A DNA stretch of 64,000 bases from Musa acuminata AAA Group (lineage: Eukaryota; Streptophyta; Magnoliopsida; Zingiberales; Musaceae), in contig NC_088340.1 in assembly GCF_036884655.1 (NCBI RefSeq), positions 10,721,001 through 10,785,000 on the forward strand. The letters run 5' to 3'. The notes beneath the pieces were generated by a model that was given only the letters and a program-made list of their open reading frames with translations, made no database searches and was not told where the DNA came from. Of the stretch, positions 47,147 to 58,966 are shown piece by piece. The stretch's first letter is position 1; every line of letters begins with the position of its first letter. The translations under genes and the position numbers were made by a program.

Positions 47147-50065
47147 CAAAGATGTAATCTTCGAGTCACTTCAATGGGGGCTAATTAATAGTTGAATTTA
47201 GAAGGCACACAATCGTAAATTCGTAATTGTTATCTCATCTGAAATTAAAAGGGGAATTGGACTTTTGAGTTCTGATTTGATGCATCCAGAACTGCAAGCC
47301 TGGAGTGGAGACAGATTAGGTTCCGTCATAAGGTAATCTTGACATCACATGCTAGCTTTTTTAATATCTTAGCAATTGTATCATCATAGGACTTGTCTGA
47401 TGGAATTTTGATCATAATGCTTTTGTCTTGTTACAATCTAGTTTATATTTCAGCTTGCAGTTAACTGTGACTTAAGAGGTTCGTTGCTTGATATGCGCAC
47501 ATAGCCATGTTGGTTCTATATATAGTATGGCTTTCTGGTTAATTTTGCAGTTCATGGTCCTTTTATTGTTCATTATAACCATGTGCTTGAGGGATTCCTT
47601 TGGTAGAAAATATTTGAAACGCATAGTGTATGAACAATCTGGTGTGTGGTTGTTAGCTTAAAAATTTGAATTGCATAGAATTTCAATCTTATATCACTAT
47701 TTGATTGTTAGCTTGCATCGGGAAGAGAATTTGATTCACCAAAATTAATTCAACATTGTTCTAACAGAGCATCTTAAAACTTCCCGGTGTGTATACTATT
47801 GACTAAATAGAATATCGTAGTAATTGTTCTTCTCCCCTTTTAAGAGCATCTTATCTATCTTTGCCATCATAACTCCGTATGGTAGAGATAACTTCCAAAT
47901 GCCACTGTCGGTGATCCAAATAGCTCTCGATTTAATAGGATAAGCATTTCATGATACTGTAACTGGATTTTACCTATGAAATTTTAGTTATTGTTTCCTT
48001 TTTAATTCAAGTTTTTATATTCATAGGGTTTTGATGGATATGACGATTCATGCCAATCAATGGAATCTTAACCTCTTTTTTTAAATATCAGACAATAAGA
48101 TGAATTTGAAATAGTAGTTAGCATTCTGATCATAAAGCATGATGACTAGAATATGTATGAGTGTGAAATATCAAAAAACATAAAGCATGATGACTACAAC
48201 ATTCTGATCATTAAAGATCCTGATTACCTCTCTAACTAGCATCTAAACACTCCTTGATCTTACATAAATACTTATAATATCCATGGTTGGATATCCACAT
48301 ATTCTGAAGAATGTCTAGAAACCATAAAACAATTCTTTTGTCTTTGCCCTCTCTTTATGTTCTAATTTATAGCTTTTGAAAAAAAGATTTATCTAGATGC
48401 TTTAAGATTATATAACTATGTTTTTCCATGATATTAAATCAGAAACTCCTCTAATCTTGGAAACATCATGGTGCCCTGATTCCTACATCTGGCAAATCCT
48501 AGATATATGCCATTGCTGGTTGAAGTTATGCCTGAGCTAGCTGTCTCAGCCAACATGAAGTCTTTGAGCCTACTTGTATTGCCATTGATGATATTTGTGG
48601 AACCCTATGGCGGCAGGTCTTAGAAATTCCATGTTGTGTGGCTGTCAACCTTTGTTCTAGCAATTGATAGGTAGCAACTCTTGTGGTCTATTTATGTTGA
48701 TCTCTGTTGCTGAACTCTGGGATCATATACTCGAGTTCTAAGAATCCCCATGTTATTGTTACCTGATGTCCTAATCCGGAAGTTGCTGCCAACTGCATTT
48801 TTCTTAAAACACTCCAAATCTTTGGTGTTTCAGAAGTAGTTATTGAATATAGTCGCACAGTGAACGTTGAGTCTTAGCTTTGATGTCATATAGTACTTTA
48901 CAGCTACTGAAACTTTCTCTATAATGAGGCTTCGTAGCTGCAGCCAGAATAGATTCCACATCTTAGTTGTTTGCTGCACATTGAATGACATGTAACCGAC
49001 TCTTTAGTCTTCACCTGGTTTTCACTGGTCAGTATATAAACTACAATGTCAGCCAGTGTGGATTCTCTTTTTTTCATTAGATGCCTTTTTAATAAATTGA
49101 AAAAAATAATGAAGTCTATTTTGCTCTTAATTCTTGAAAAGTGTTTTTGAAATAAATTATATTTGAAAAGCATGACTTCCTAAAGTAAATATTTCACTTT
49201 TGTGTTTTTTTAAAGGAAATACATCACTGCATAGAAACAAAATTTAAATTATGAACGGATAAAAAGGCCTGATTCAAAGTTCATCCCAAGGGCCATGTCC
49301 CAAAAAAATTTCCTTGTGGGTTTTTTTTCCTTGAAAGGTGCTTTGTTTTTATTTTTCCTATAGTATTCTTGAAATGCCAGTTGTCATCCATTTCCCTTTG
49401 CCTTTTCCCTCGTCTACCACCATCGTTGTACCTTCGTTTGTTACCTCCACTCTTTGTCCTCATCCATTATCTTAAGTGTGCACTCGTTTGGTATCATGTA
49501 TGACTCTCAACCATCGTGGATGCCTTTACGTTTGTCACCTTCACTCTTTGTCCTCCTCATCCATTGTCTTAAGTGTGCACTCGTTTGCTATCATCATTAT
49601 GGCTCTCAACCATCGTGGATGCATGTCTATCATTGTCGAGGCATTGTCATACGAGGCACTCACCCTCCAACCTCACCCCATCATTAGGACCTTAATGAAG
49701 GTGTTAAGGGGGTCGAGATAACAACATAGGGTGTCCATACGAGGGTGCAATGATAGTGATGAACAAGGACAAGCGATGGTTAATGATGGATGTGAGGCAT
49801 TACGAGTATTATAAAAATAAAAACAAGGGTAGCTTCTAAAAAAATCCTAAAGAAGGACGCCCAAGTTCCATTCACAAAAAAGAAGGTAATGGGATTATTC
49901 ATCAATCAGAACTTCATTTTTAACAAGTCAGGTTGCAAAAAAATTACAAGCATGAGTTTCTCTTTTAGCAGAGACTCGATCAACAGCGTGATTATGCAGG
50001 AAGAATCATGGGTTGCCTCCAAAATTTAGATCACATCGTTTAGAAGCAATGTGTGGTCAGAAGAA
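47147..50065. other. Gene-poor AT-rich intergenic region
   Basis: Starts with the 3' UTR of the lysine-rich gene. I find no frame with a recognisable product in nearly 3 kb. It includes an imperfect tandem duplication at 49435-49624. The right end should carry the 3' UTR of the small membrane protein gene. Confidence 0.55.
49435..49624 (+). repeat. Imperfect 94-bp tandem duplication
   Basis: Two units, 49435-49528 and 49529-49624, share CACTCTTTGTCCTC, CTTAAGTGTGCACTCGTTTG and GACTCTCAACCATCGTGGAT-type words with a few substitutions and indels. Confidence 0.85.
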
Positions 50066-50353
50066 TTATATTTTCCCGTGGCGCAAAACATTAGACCGGC
50101 AAAGTGCCTTTTCAGCTCCTGACATCCCCGCGCAGGAATCTGTAGCCCCCAAAGTAATTGCAAAGTATAGATAGATGGTGCACAAGACTGCCAACAGAGA
50201 TAGCATCGTCAAGAGGAACCTGTGACGCTGAAGAACAGTAGACCAACTACCCAACTCAACATGACCTGACGCCTGCTGCTTGGATGGTGATGGCGACAAA
50301 TTTGTGCTCTGAGACCTCCTATGAGGGGATGACAATGATTCGAGAGCCATCAC
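50066..50353 (-). CDS. Small single-span membrane protein, uncharacterised plant family
   Basis: Intronless 95-codon frame. The N-terminal half is Ser/Pro-rich and polar (SLSSPHRRSQSTNLSPSPSK), followed by LGSWSTVLQRHRFLLTMLS and a strong hydrophobic segment at about residues 48-70 (LLAVLCTIYLYFAITLGA). A short tail has two cysteines (DSCAGMSGAEKALC). The layout resembles small plant proteins annotated only as transmembrane protein; I recall no function. Cytosolic N terminus and a lumenal or extracellular Cys-containing tail are guesses from charge. Either of two adjacent ATGs (50353 or 50350) may be the start. Upstream introns in the 5' UTR cannot be excluded. Confidence 0.65.
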   Translation of the reverse strand: MMALESLSSPHRRSQSTNLSPSPSKQQASGHVELGSWSTVLQRHRFLLTMLSLLAVLCTIYLYFAITLGATDSCAGMSGAEKALCRSNVLRHGKI

Positions 50354-51344
50354 GGTTTAGATTAATCCGAACCAGTTTAGGCCCTGAAAGACAAAAAAAC
50401 ACACGGCGGCCAGACAGCGAGAGAGAGTCGTAAGCAGTATATTTTCAGAACAGCTCTTGGACAAAACATTCAAGAAATGTTGATAAATGGAAGAGGAGAG
50501 GATACTTTGCCGTTTACAATTGCATTGCAACAAATAAGATCACATTGTTCTTGACAAAAAGGATAACAAAATCTAGGGTAAAAGATGTAAATTACTAACT
50601 TTATATCAGTTTCTAGGAATAACACACAAGGATACATGCAACAATCTTTGCAGTACATGTGAACCTTATTGACTTGAGAATGTAAAAGTTCAAATAGAAA
50701 AGACACTTGGATCAGGTGAAAGTTTTGGCATGCTTAATGTTTTTATTAGTGGCCCTCCCTATTGGGTATTTATTTGCATGACAGTTAAATAACACTGCTA
50801 GGGAATTGGAAATGTTGATATAGAGACAAAGCTTTTACAGAGACTTGACAATCAAATTGCAGAAAATGAAAGTCTAAATGTAAGTTCATATCTGCTTTTG
50901 CCGTATGGATGCTAAAGTTGTATCCTTAGCTAAACATATATCATGGAAAATATTAATTTTCTCAGACAAGTGTTTGCTTATTTTAATTCCAGCAAACAGG
51001 GAAAGAAGGTATAATAAAAGATCTCTATTCTTTGGTGCATTTCATGAATTCTTCAGACAGAATAGAATAAAAACCAAGTGTTCTACTTCCTGCCAGCTAG
51101 CCATCGAGGTACTCGACAGTCTCTGGACTCTCTGTATGATCTTAGCAATGGACGGTCTGCCGAACCTCGACCGAGCCTTGGGTTCAACAGACACCCTCCA
51201 TGGCATCAGGTTAATAGACAGCTAACCTAGACCTGATCAGTCTTTCACAGCTATGAATCCTTGTCCTTCGATGTGGCTATAATGCAAACAAGTTATTTCC
51301 ATATTTCAGATATAACATAATTATAGATTTTTATGCTTACAATC
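50354..51344. other. Upstream region of the small membrane gene and left flank of the copia element
   Basis: No supported gene. A plus-strand frame of 106 codons at 50905-51225 has no domain. No LTR resembling the element's 3' LTR precedes the primer-binding-site-like sequence at 51345. Confidence 0.5.
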
Positions 51345-51429
51345 GGTATCAGAGCCTAAGTTTTGAGATCAAATGTATTAGATCTGTTAATTTATTTACG
51401 ATGCATAGATTACCTTTATTCTTCAAGAA

Positions 51430-51800
51430 TTATTAAGCAGCAATGGTCACCGTCGACCTCGTTGCGAATCTGCGACCACGCTAGGCAGCATGCGCACCAC
51501 AGCGCATGTAGCCACCGTACGCGGGCATCACAGTGCTCATGCGACAGCCGACCGCACGCGGGTGGAACCTGTCCATGCGACGGCCGCACGTAGGCAGAGA
51601 GCCCCGGCAGCGGCCGTGCCCATGTGGCAGCCGCATGCGAGCAATGGCAACGCCGTGGCGACAACGACCGTGCGCAGGCTAGAATTGCCGTAGGTAGCCG
51701 CGCACAAGCGGCGGCAACCCCATGCACAGGCAATCGCGCCGTAGGCAGCAGCGGCAGCGCCGCACGCGCAGGCGGTGGCGACGACGAAGGCAGATTAGGG
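51430..51800 (+). other. GC-rich block in the copia A leader
   Basis: A sharply GC-rich island (GCGCACG, GGCAGC, CGGCCGC words repeated) in otherwise AT-rich leader sequence. Frames are open on both strands for 60-105 codons only through composition. Element B's corresponding part lies outside the window. Confidence 0.6.
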
Positions 51801-52331
51801 TTTTGGCATAATTATGATTTTGCCCTCGAGGCTAGTTTTATAAAATTATAGTTTTACCCTTTGCAAATTTCGTAATTTCAATTTATGTTCTGTCAACGTA
51901 TTTATAGTTTTACCCTCGGGTCTAATTTATGTCAAATTACAGTTCTGTCATTCATAAATCGCATATTTTCAATTTATATCTTTTCAAATATTTACGATTT
52001 TATCAAAATTAAGAAATTTAGTTTATATTCTCAATTATAAAATTGATATATATGATTTATTATAATTATGATTAATTTTAATCATGATTATATTTTTGAT
52101 TATTTGATTGGATTTAATTTTGATTTAAAAAAATTATAAATTATGATTTACTTTATAGTTTTCTTATATGAATTATTGATTATACATGTAGTAAATAAAA
52201 TTAAAATCTAATTATTATTTTTAGAATTTTATTTATTTATTCACATGTATATATATGAAATTATGAAATAATATTTACATTTCGCATGATTTATATGTTA
52301 TCATGATTATCATATGAGTTTTCTTACTGAT

Positions 52332-52605
52332 TAATATTCAATAATTATTATTATTATTTATTATTGAACTACTTAACATTAATGTTCAATCATTATTATT
52401 ATTATTTATTATTGAATTAAATGTTTAATAATTATTATTATTATTTATTATTGAACTATTTAGCATTAATGTTCAATAATTATTATTGTTATTTATTATT
52501 GAATTGTTTAGTATTAATGTTCAATAATTATTATTGTTATTTATTATTGAACTACTTAGCATCAATATTCAATAATTATTATGGTTATTTTATTATTAAA
52601 CTGCT
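52332..52605 (+). repeat. 48-bp AT-rich minisatellite in the copia A leader
   Basis: About six copies of a 47-49-bp unit built around ATGTTCAATAATTATTATT and TTATTATTGAACTACTTAGC, starting near 52334, 52383, 52430, 52471, 52519 and 52567. Because the unit is divisible by three, one frame reads as a 16-residue repeat, which is not a gene. The inverted element has only one to two copies at about 63520-63600. Confidence 0.85.
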
Positions 52606-53226
52606 TAGCAAAAATTAAAAAAATTGATGAATATTATTTGTAATTTATCTCGTTAAGTTTTATTTGACTAGTAGTTGCCGCTTGAGATGATAAATTTTTG
52701 TGATATGAATTACAATAAAAGTTTTATCATTTATATAATATTTTATATTTTATTTTATATTATTGCATTAGTCTTGTAGGCACCAAAGTGACTTGGACTA
52801 ATGACTTATAAAATAATATTAAGGAATTAGTCTTAAATGACATTAAGAAAATAATATTCATAATGGCATATATAATTATGAGATTTAGATAATCCCAAAG
52901 GAGAATCTAATTCAAATAATTATGTGACGGGGTAGAATGATATTGTTTTGGATATCCTTGTAGTTTAGGGTTGTATACCCAAAGGTAATAATACTATTCC
53001 ACAAGGATAGTTTCAGTCTTTCATAAATATTCTTGAGTGAACACTAGATATGTCAATATTTCACCCAAAGGTGTAATATAGATGATATCAATAGTTTATC
53101 AATTTTTGACAAACTCAAAACATTAATGTTATTCTATATTTTTTGCAGTGGTACTTCCGCATATACATTCTTATGCATTTAGTGTCCCTGTACTATTTGG
53201 ATCAAATTATTTATAATTGTTAGAGC

Positions 53227-56200
53227 ATGTGCAATTCACACTGGGTGTATTAGATCTTGATTTAGCATTACTTGTTGAAAAGCCTACAGACTTGACTGAT
53301 GAAAATACTGTAGAACAAGTTAATTAAATGAAAGCTTGGAAAAGATATGATAGACTTAGTTTAATGTTCATAAGAATGATAATTGCAAATAACATAAAGA
53401 CTTCATTATCGATTGCAACTAGCACAAAGGAATATTTAAAGGTTATTAAAGATAAATTTAAATCTGTTGATAAGTCATTGGTTGGCACATTAATAAAAGA
53501 ACTGAGTACGGCTCAGTATGATGGCACTCGAGGAATTCAGGATCACATCCTCAATATGGCTGACAAAGCTGCAAAACTTAAAACATTAGGCATGAATTTT
53601 GATGAGTCTTTCCTCGTGCAATTTATTCTTAATTTTCTTCCTTCTCAGTTTGGTCCATTCAAGATTCACTACAATACAAATAAGGATAAGTGAGACTTGA
53701 ATGAGTTGACTAGCATGTGTGTTCATGAAGAATTGAGATTAAGGTAGAAAAGTCCATATAATATCTTGATTACTAGAGCTGGAAATAAGAAAAAAAAATT
53801 GAAGCATTATCAATCAAAGAAATTTGTCGGGTTTGAAAATGTTAAACGGACTAATGGAAATAAAGCCTTTACTGTAAAGTGCTTCTTTTGTGGCAAGAAA
53901 GGACACATGACGAAGGACTGTATTAAACGCAAGACTTGGTTCGAAAAGAAAGGTATTAACTCGACCTTTGTATGTTTCGAATCAAATATTACAGAAGTTC
54001 CTTCTAACACTTGGTGGATTGATTCTGGTGCTTCAACTCATGTTACAAATAACATGTAGGGATTTCTTTCAATTCGGAAACCAAAAGAACATGAAAGATT
54101 CATCATTGTGGAAAATCATCTTAAAGTGAAAGTGATATCAATGGGAACTTATTGTCTACGCTTAGAGACGGGTCACTTGATGGATCTTGTTGACACATGT
54201 TATGTCCTTACAATTTCTAGAAATTTAGTTTCTCTTTCTAGAATCGATGAGTTAGAATATTATCTTTCTTTTGGTAGTGGCAAACTCAGCATGTTTTATG
54301 ATTCAATAAAAGTTAGTTTTGGAATTTTGTGTGATGGTTTGTACAGAATTAATTTGGATCTTGAGTTTGCAAAGACATTAATGACCCTGCAATCAAGTGT
54401 TGGATTGAAACGTAGTTTCAATAATGAAAGATCTTCTATATTGTGGCATAGACGATTGGGGCATATCTCCAAGGAAAGAATTGAAAGATTAGTGAAGGAT
54501 AATATTTTGGAACATTTAGACTTCATTGATTTTGATGTTTGTATAGATTGCATTAAGGGAAAGCAAACTAAACATTATAAAAAAAAATGCCACAAGAAGT
54601 AAAGAACTCCTTGAGATTATTCATACTGATATCTGCAGAACACTCTATATTCCTTGTTTTAGTGGAGAAAAATATTTTATCACATTTATAGATAATCTGT
54701 CATAATATGGCTATGTTTATCTAATACATAAAAAATCTCAAGTCATTAATACTCTTGAAGTATACATAAATGAGGTTGAGAGACAATTAGATAGAAAAGT
54801 TAAAATTATCAGATCTGACAAAGATAGTGAATTTTATGGCAAATATGATGGATCTGGTCAAACTATTGGTCCTTTTGCTAGATTCCTAGAACAACAGGGC
54901 ATTTATGCTCAATATGCATTACCAGGTGTGCCACAGCAGAACGATGTTGCTGAAAGGCGAAATCGTACTCTGATTGACATGGTTAGGAGCATGATGAGTT
55001 ATTCTTCTGTACTTGAGTCGATGTGGGGTGAAGCTCTTAGGACAGCTATGTACATCTTGAATAGGGTTCCTAGTAAATCAGTTTCATCGACTCCATTTGA
55101 GTTATGGACTAGTAGAAAGCCCAGTCTAAGACATTTACATATTTAGGGGTGTCCTGTAGAGATAAGAGTAGTCTAAGACATTTACATATTTGGGGATATC
55201 CTACAGAGATAAGAGTATTCAATCTACATGAAAAGAAATTGGATCCAAGAACTATTTCAAGATATTTTATTGGGTATCCAAAAAAATCCAAGGGATACAG
55301 ATTTTATTGCCCTAATCATAGTATGAGAATAGTAGAATCTGGTAATACAAAATTCCTAAAAAATGACAAAATCAGTGTGAGTGAAAAATCTTGAAGGGTT
55401 AATTTTGATGTCGAGGATATTTAGGTTTATTCTCTCATATCATCTCCTATTCGAGAGATTGTTATTCCTCAAATCAATGAGAGTATTGATGAGGGTGAAC
55501 AACAAAATAACATTGAAGAACTCTCACATGATGTTGATGTCGCCACTAAATATCTTATAGAACAATCACAATTGGTAGATTTGAGAAGATCTCAAAGGAA
55601 AAGGAAATATGTCATTTATGATGATTATGTGGTATATCTACAAGAATCAAATTATGATATAGGAATAAAAAGAGACCCCTTATCGTTTTCACAAGCCATA
55701 GAAAGTAATGATTCTGAAAAATGATATGATGCAATGAAAGAAGAGTTAAAATCAATGGTCTAGAATGGTATATGGGATCTCGTTAAATTACCCAATAATT
55801 GTAAAAGAGTCGGTTGTAAATTAGTCTTTAAGACAAAATGCGACTCAATGGGTAATATCAAATGATACAAAGCCAGACTTAGGACCAAGGGTTTTTCTCA
55901 AAAGGAAGGCATCGACTATAATAAAACTTTTTCTCTAGTTTCAAGAAAGGACTCATTAAGAATCATCATGGTATTAGTAGCTTATTATAATCTTGAGTTG
56001 CATTAGATGGACGTGAAAACAACATTGGGGATCTGGATGAGGAAATCTATATGGAACAACCTGAAGGATTCATTGAAAAGGAAAAAGAAAATTGGGCTTG
56101 TAAACTTAAGAAATCCATTTATAACTTAAACAAGCTTCCAGACAATGGTATATAAAATTTCATAATACCATTACTTCCTTCGGATTTAAGGAAAACACTG

Positions 56201-57225
56201 TTGATCAGTGTATATATCTGAAGGTAAGTGGGAGCAAGTTTATTATATTGGTCTTATATGTGGATGATATTTTAATTGCCAATAGTGATCTTGGTTTATT
56301 GCATGAAACCAAGATATTTCTCAACAAGAACTTTAAGATGGTTGATATGAATGAGGCAGCCTATGTTATTGGCATTAAGATATTCAGAAATAAATCTAAA
56401 AAATTATTAGGATTGTCTCAAAAAGAATATATTGATCGTATCTTGGAAAGATTTAATATGCTGCTTTGCTCAGCCAATGATGTACCTATCACTAGAGGTG
56501 AAAAATTCAGTCAAAACCAGTGCTTAAGAAATGACTTAAAAAAGAATCAAATGAAGAATATTCCTTATGGATGCGTAGTTGGAAGTCTATTATATGCTCA
56601 AACATGTACAAGACCATATATCAGTTTTGCAATTGCAATGTTGGGAAGATACCAAAGCAACCTAGGAATGAAACATTGGAAACCTGCAAAGAAAGTAATT
56701 AGATATCTGCAAGGGACGAAAGATTATATGCTCACATACAGGAGATCAGATCAGCTTAAAGTGATAGGATATTCAGATGCTAATTTTACAAATTGCTTCG
56801 ACAGTAGGAAGTCCACTTCAAGATTTGTATTTATGTTAGCTGATGGGGCAATTTCTTGGAAAAGTGCAAAGCAATCGCTTATTACATCATCAACAATGGA
56901 AGCTGAATTTGTGGCATGCTTTAAGGCCACAAATCAAGCTTTATGGCTGTAAAATTTAATATTGAGACTTGGTGTAGTCGACTCAATTGTCAGGCCGCTG
57001 AAGATATTTTATAATAACACTATAGCAGTTTTCTTCTCTAAGAATGGCAAGTACTCTAGTGGTTCCAAACATATTGAGATAAAGTACTTGGTGGTTAGAG
57101 AAAAAGTCCAAAAACAGCAAGTGTCAATTAAGAACTTGAGCACCACTATGATGATTACTAATCCATTGACAAAAGCCTTACATTGTAAAATATTCAAAGA
57201 ACATGTTTTTAGAATGGGCTTGTGA
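53227..57225 (+). pseudogene. Broken gag-pol of copia element A
   Basis: Pieces in order: gag, with an in-frame stop at 53325-53327 and a second stop ending the gag piece at 53691-53693; CCHC zinc knuckle (CFFCGKKGHMTKDC) and protease motif (WWIDSGASTHVT) at 53766-54059; pre-integrase His/Cys region (RRLGHISKERIERL) at 54108-54602; integrase at 54603-55394, containing PQQNDVAERRNRT and a local 47-bp tandem duplication; reverse transcriptase with several stops and a deletion near 56020, retaining the YVDDIL box at 56257; RNase H (GYSDANF, STMEAEFVA) to 57225. These are dead remnants of one polyprotein. Confidence 0.88.
55122..55216 (+). repeat. 47-bp tandem duplication within copia A integrase
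   Basis: AGTCTAAGACATTTACATAT occurs at 55122 and again at 55169, each copy running to AGATAAGAGT, with several substitutions between copies. Element B has a single copy at 60989-61030, so the duplication is specific to A. It breaks the frame. Confidence 0.9.
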
Positions 57226-57682
57226 GCAAGTCATAAAAGATATGGTGATGCATGTTTATGTGGATGCTATTATTGACATTCTTCTTGCTTAATTAAAGTT
57301 ATATGTTTCTGCTATCCTGTTTACATTTATGTTTATGCATATTATAATTAAATGTAATAACATGATTGTCTTGACAAGACAAATTACAAGAGTCATTATG
57401 GACTATATTAGGAAAGACTAACAATGTTGTAGTATATAGAAGGGAGTATGACATTGATGAAATACAACCGCTATAACTCGCATTGATAATTGGACTTAAT
57501 ATAATATTATTATATTTATTGGACTTATTTGCTTATTTTAAAATATGGCCATGTATAAAATGCATTTCAAAATTCCTTGGAATCCAATTAGGTAAAATTA
57601 TATTCAAACAAATTTTGTTTTGTTTATTTTAATTTTGAATATCTCTTTTATATCTTATCAATTAATGGGCCAAGTGGGAGAA

Positions 57683-57962
57683 GGTTAGGTTTTTGTGGCC
57701 CTTTTATAATTGGATAAGATATATAATATAACTAATTAGGTTCCGTTAAAATATTTTAGTCAATAGAATAGAAGTCTATTTACAGAACGATTCCTTGGGA
57801 GATAACCTTGATGAGAGGAAATCTCTTGAGATCTTATCGTAGACCCTCTGCTCTCGCCTATAAAAAGACAGGACATCTATGGGGTCGAGAGAATGTTGAC
57901 GTGTTAGCACGTATACACGTACAGACGCACCTCTCCATTGAGGATTTCTGTTTTTCTCCTCA
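57683..57962 (+). repeat. LTR of copia A, 280 bp
   Basis: Follows the purine tract CAAGTGGGAGAA and ends GTTTTTCTCCTCA. It contains a TATA-like CCTATAAAAA at 57849. About 90 percent similar by eye to the inverted LTR at 58229-58509. Its first base pair is GG, where element B has the canonical TG. Confidence 0.88.
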
Positions 57963-58228
57963 ACTGGTATCAGAGCCTAGGTTTTGAGATCAAATGCATT
58001 AGATCTGTTAATTTAATTATTATGATGCGTATCTTTCGATGTCATTTGTTCAAAGATCCCGTTTGTTCTGTTAAGCACCATCTTTGATCCAAACACCATC
58101 TTTAATCCAAGATCGATACCGTCTCTAAGCTAAGATCGTTGCAGAATATACAAGAAGTAGATCCTTTCTCCTCTCTTCCTATCCTTTCACAGGACCCACT
58201 AAGATTGATGGATTTTGAGGGAGAGAGT
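57963..58228. other. Spacer between the two inverted LTRs, with a primer binding site
   Basis: Immediately right of LTR A is AC plus TGGTATCAGAGCC (57965-57977) and a leader start almost identical to that at 51345 (TTTTGAGATCAAATGCATTA). Thus LTR A also reads as the 5' LTR of another copy, cut off after about 60 bases of leader. The rest (58025-58228) is unrecognised, with CACCATCTTTGATCCA and CACCATCTTTAATCCA as a small direct repeat. Confidence 0.75.
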
Positions 58229-58509
58229 TGAGGAGAAAAACAGAAATCCCTTAACGAAGAGGTGCGTCTGTATATGTATACGTGCTAACATGCCAACGCT
58301 CTCTCAACCCCCTAGAGATCTTGTCCTTTTATAGGCGAGAGCAGAGGGTCTACGATAAGATCTCAAGAGATTTCCTCTCATCAAGGTTATCTCCCGTGGA
58401 ATCATTCCGTAAGTAGACTTCTATTCTATTGGCTAAAATATTTTAACGGAACCAAATTAATTATATTATATATCTTATCCAATTATAAAATGACCACAAA
58501 AACCTAACA
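58229..58509 (-). repeat. LTR of copia B, 281 bp
   Basis: On the minus strand starts TGTTAGGTTTTTGTGG, right after the purine tract AAGTGGGAGAA, and ends TTTTTCTCCTCA. Inverted relative to 57683-57962. Confidence 0.88.
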
Positions 58510-58966
58510 TTCTCCCACTTGATCCATTAATTGATAAGATATAAAAGAGATATTCAAAATCAAAATAAACAAAAAAAAATTTGTTTGAAAATAATTTTAC
58601 CTAATTGGATTCCAAGGAATTTTGAAATGCATTTTATACATGGCCATGTTTTAAAATAAGCCAATAAGTCCAATAAACATAATAATATTATATTAAGTCC
58701 AACTATCAATGCGAGTTATAGCGGTTGTATTTCATCAATGTTATACTCCCTTCTATGTACTAAAACATTGTTAGTCTTTCCTAATATAGTCCATAATGAC
58801 CCTTGTAATTTGTCTTGTCAAGACAATCATGTTATTACATTTAACCATAATATGCATAAACATAAATGTAAACAGGATAGCAAAAGCATATAACTTTAAT
58901 TAAGCAAGAAGAATATCAATAATAGCATCCACATAAACATGCATCACCATATCCTTTATGACTTGC

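Larger units (their letters stand above)
51345..57962 (+). mobile_element. Ty1/copia retrotransposon A, decayed, plus orientation
   Basis: Order: primer-binding-site-like GGTATCAGAGCC at 51345-51356, a leader with a GC-rich block then AT-rich repeats, gag, zinc knuckle, protease, integrase, reverse transcriptase, RNase H, and a 280-bp 3' LTR at 57683-57962. Integrase before reverse transcriptase defines Ty1/copia. No matching 5' LTR is found to the left, so the 5' end is lost or highly diverged. Many stops and frameshifts make it inactive. It pairs with the inverted element B. Confidence 0.88.

Noticed and set aside
51060..51225. Minus-strand stretch resembling a protein-kinase C-terminal tail (RPSIAKIIQRVQRL)
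   Set aside because: Only about 20 residues look alike, there is no catalytic domain nearby, and the match is from memory, so a kinase remnant cannot be claimed.
51416..51851. Arg/Ala/His-rich frames on both strands in the GC-rich block
   Set aside because: Open in several frames purely through composition, inside the untranslated leader of a copia element.
52421..52618. 65-codon frame with a regular 16-residue repeat
   Set aside because: Direct translation of a 48-bp AT-rich minisatellite; no start context or homology.
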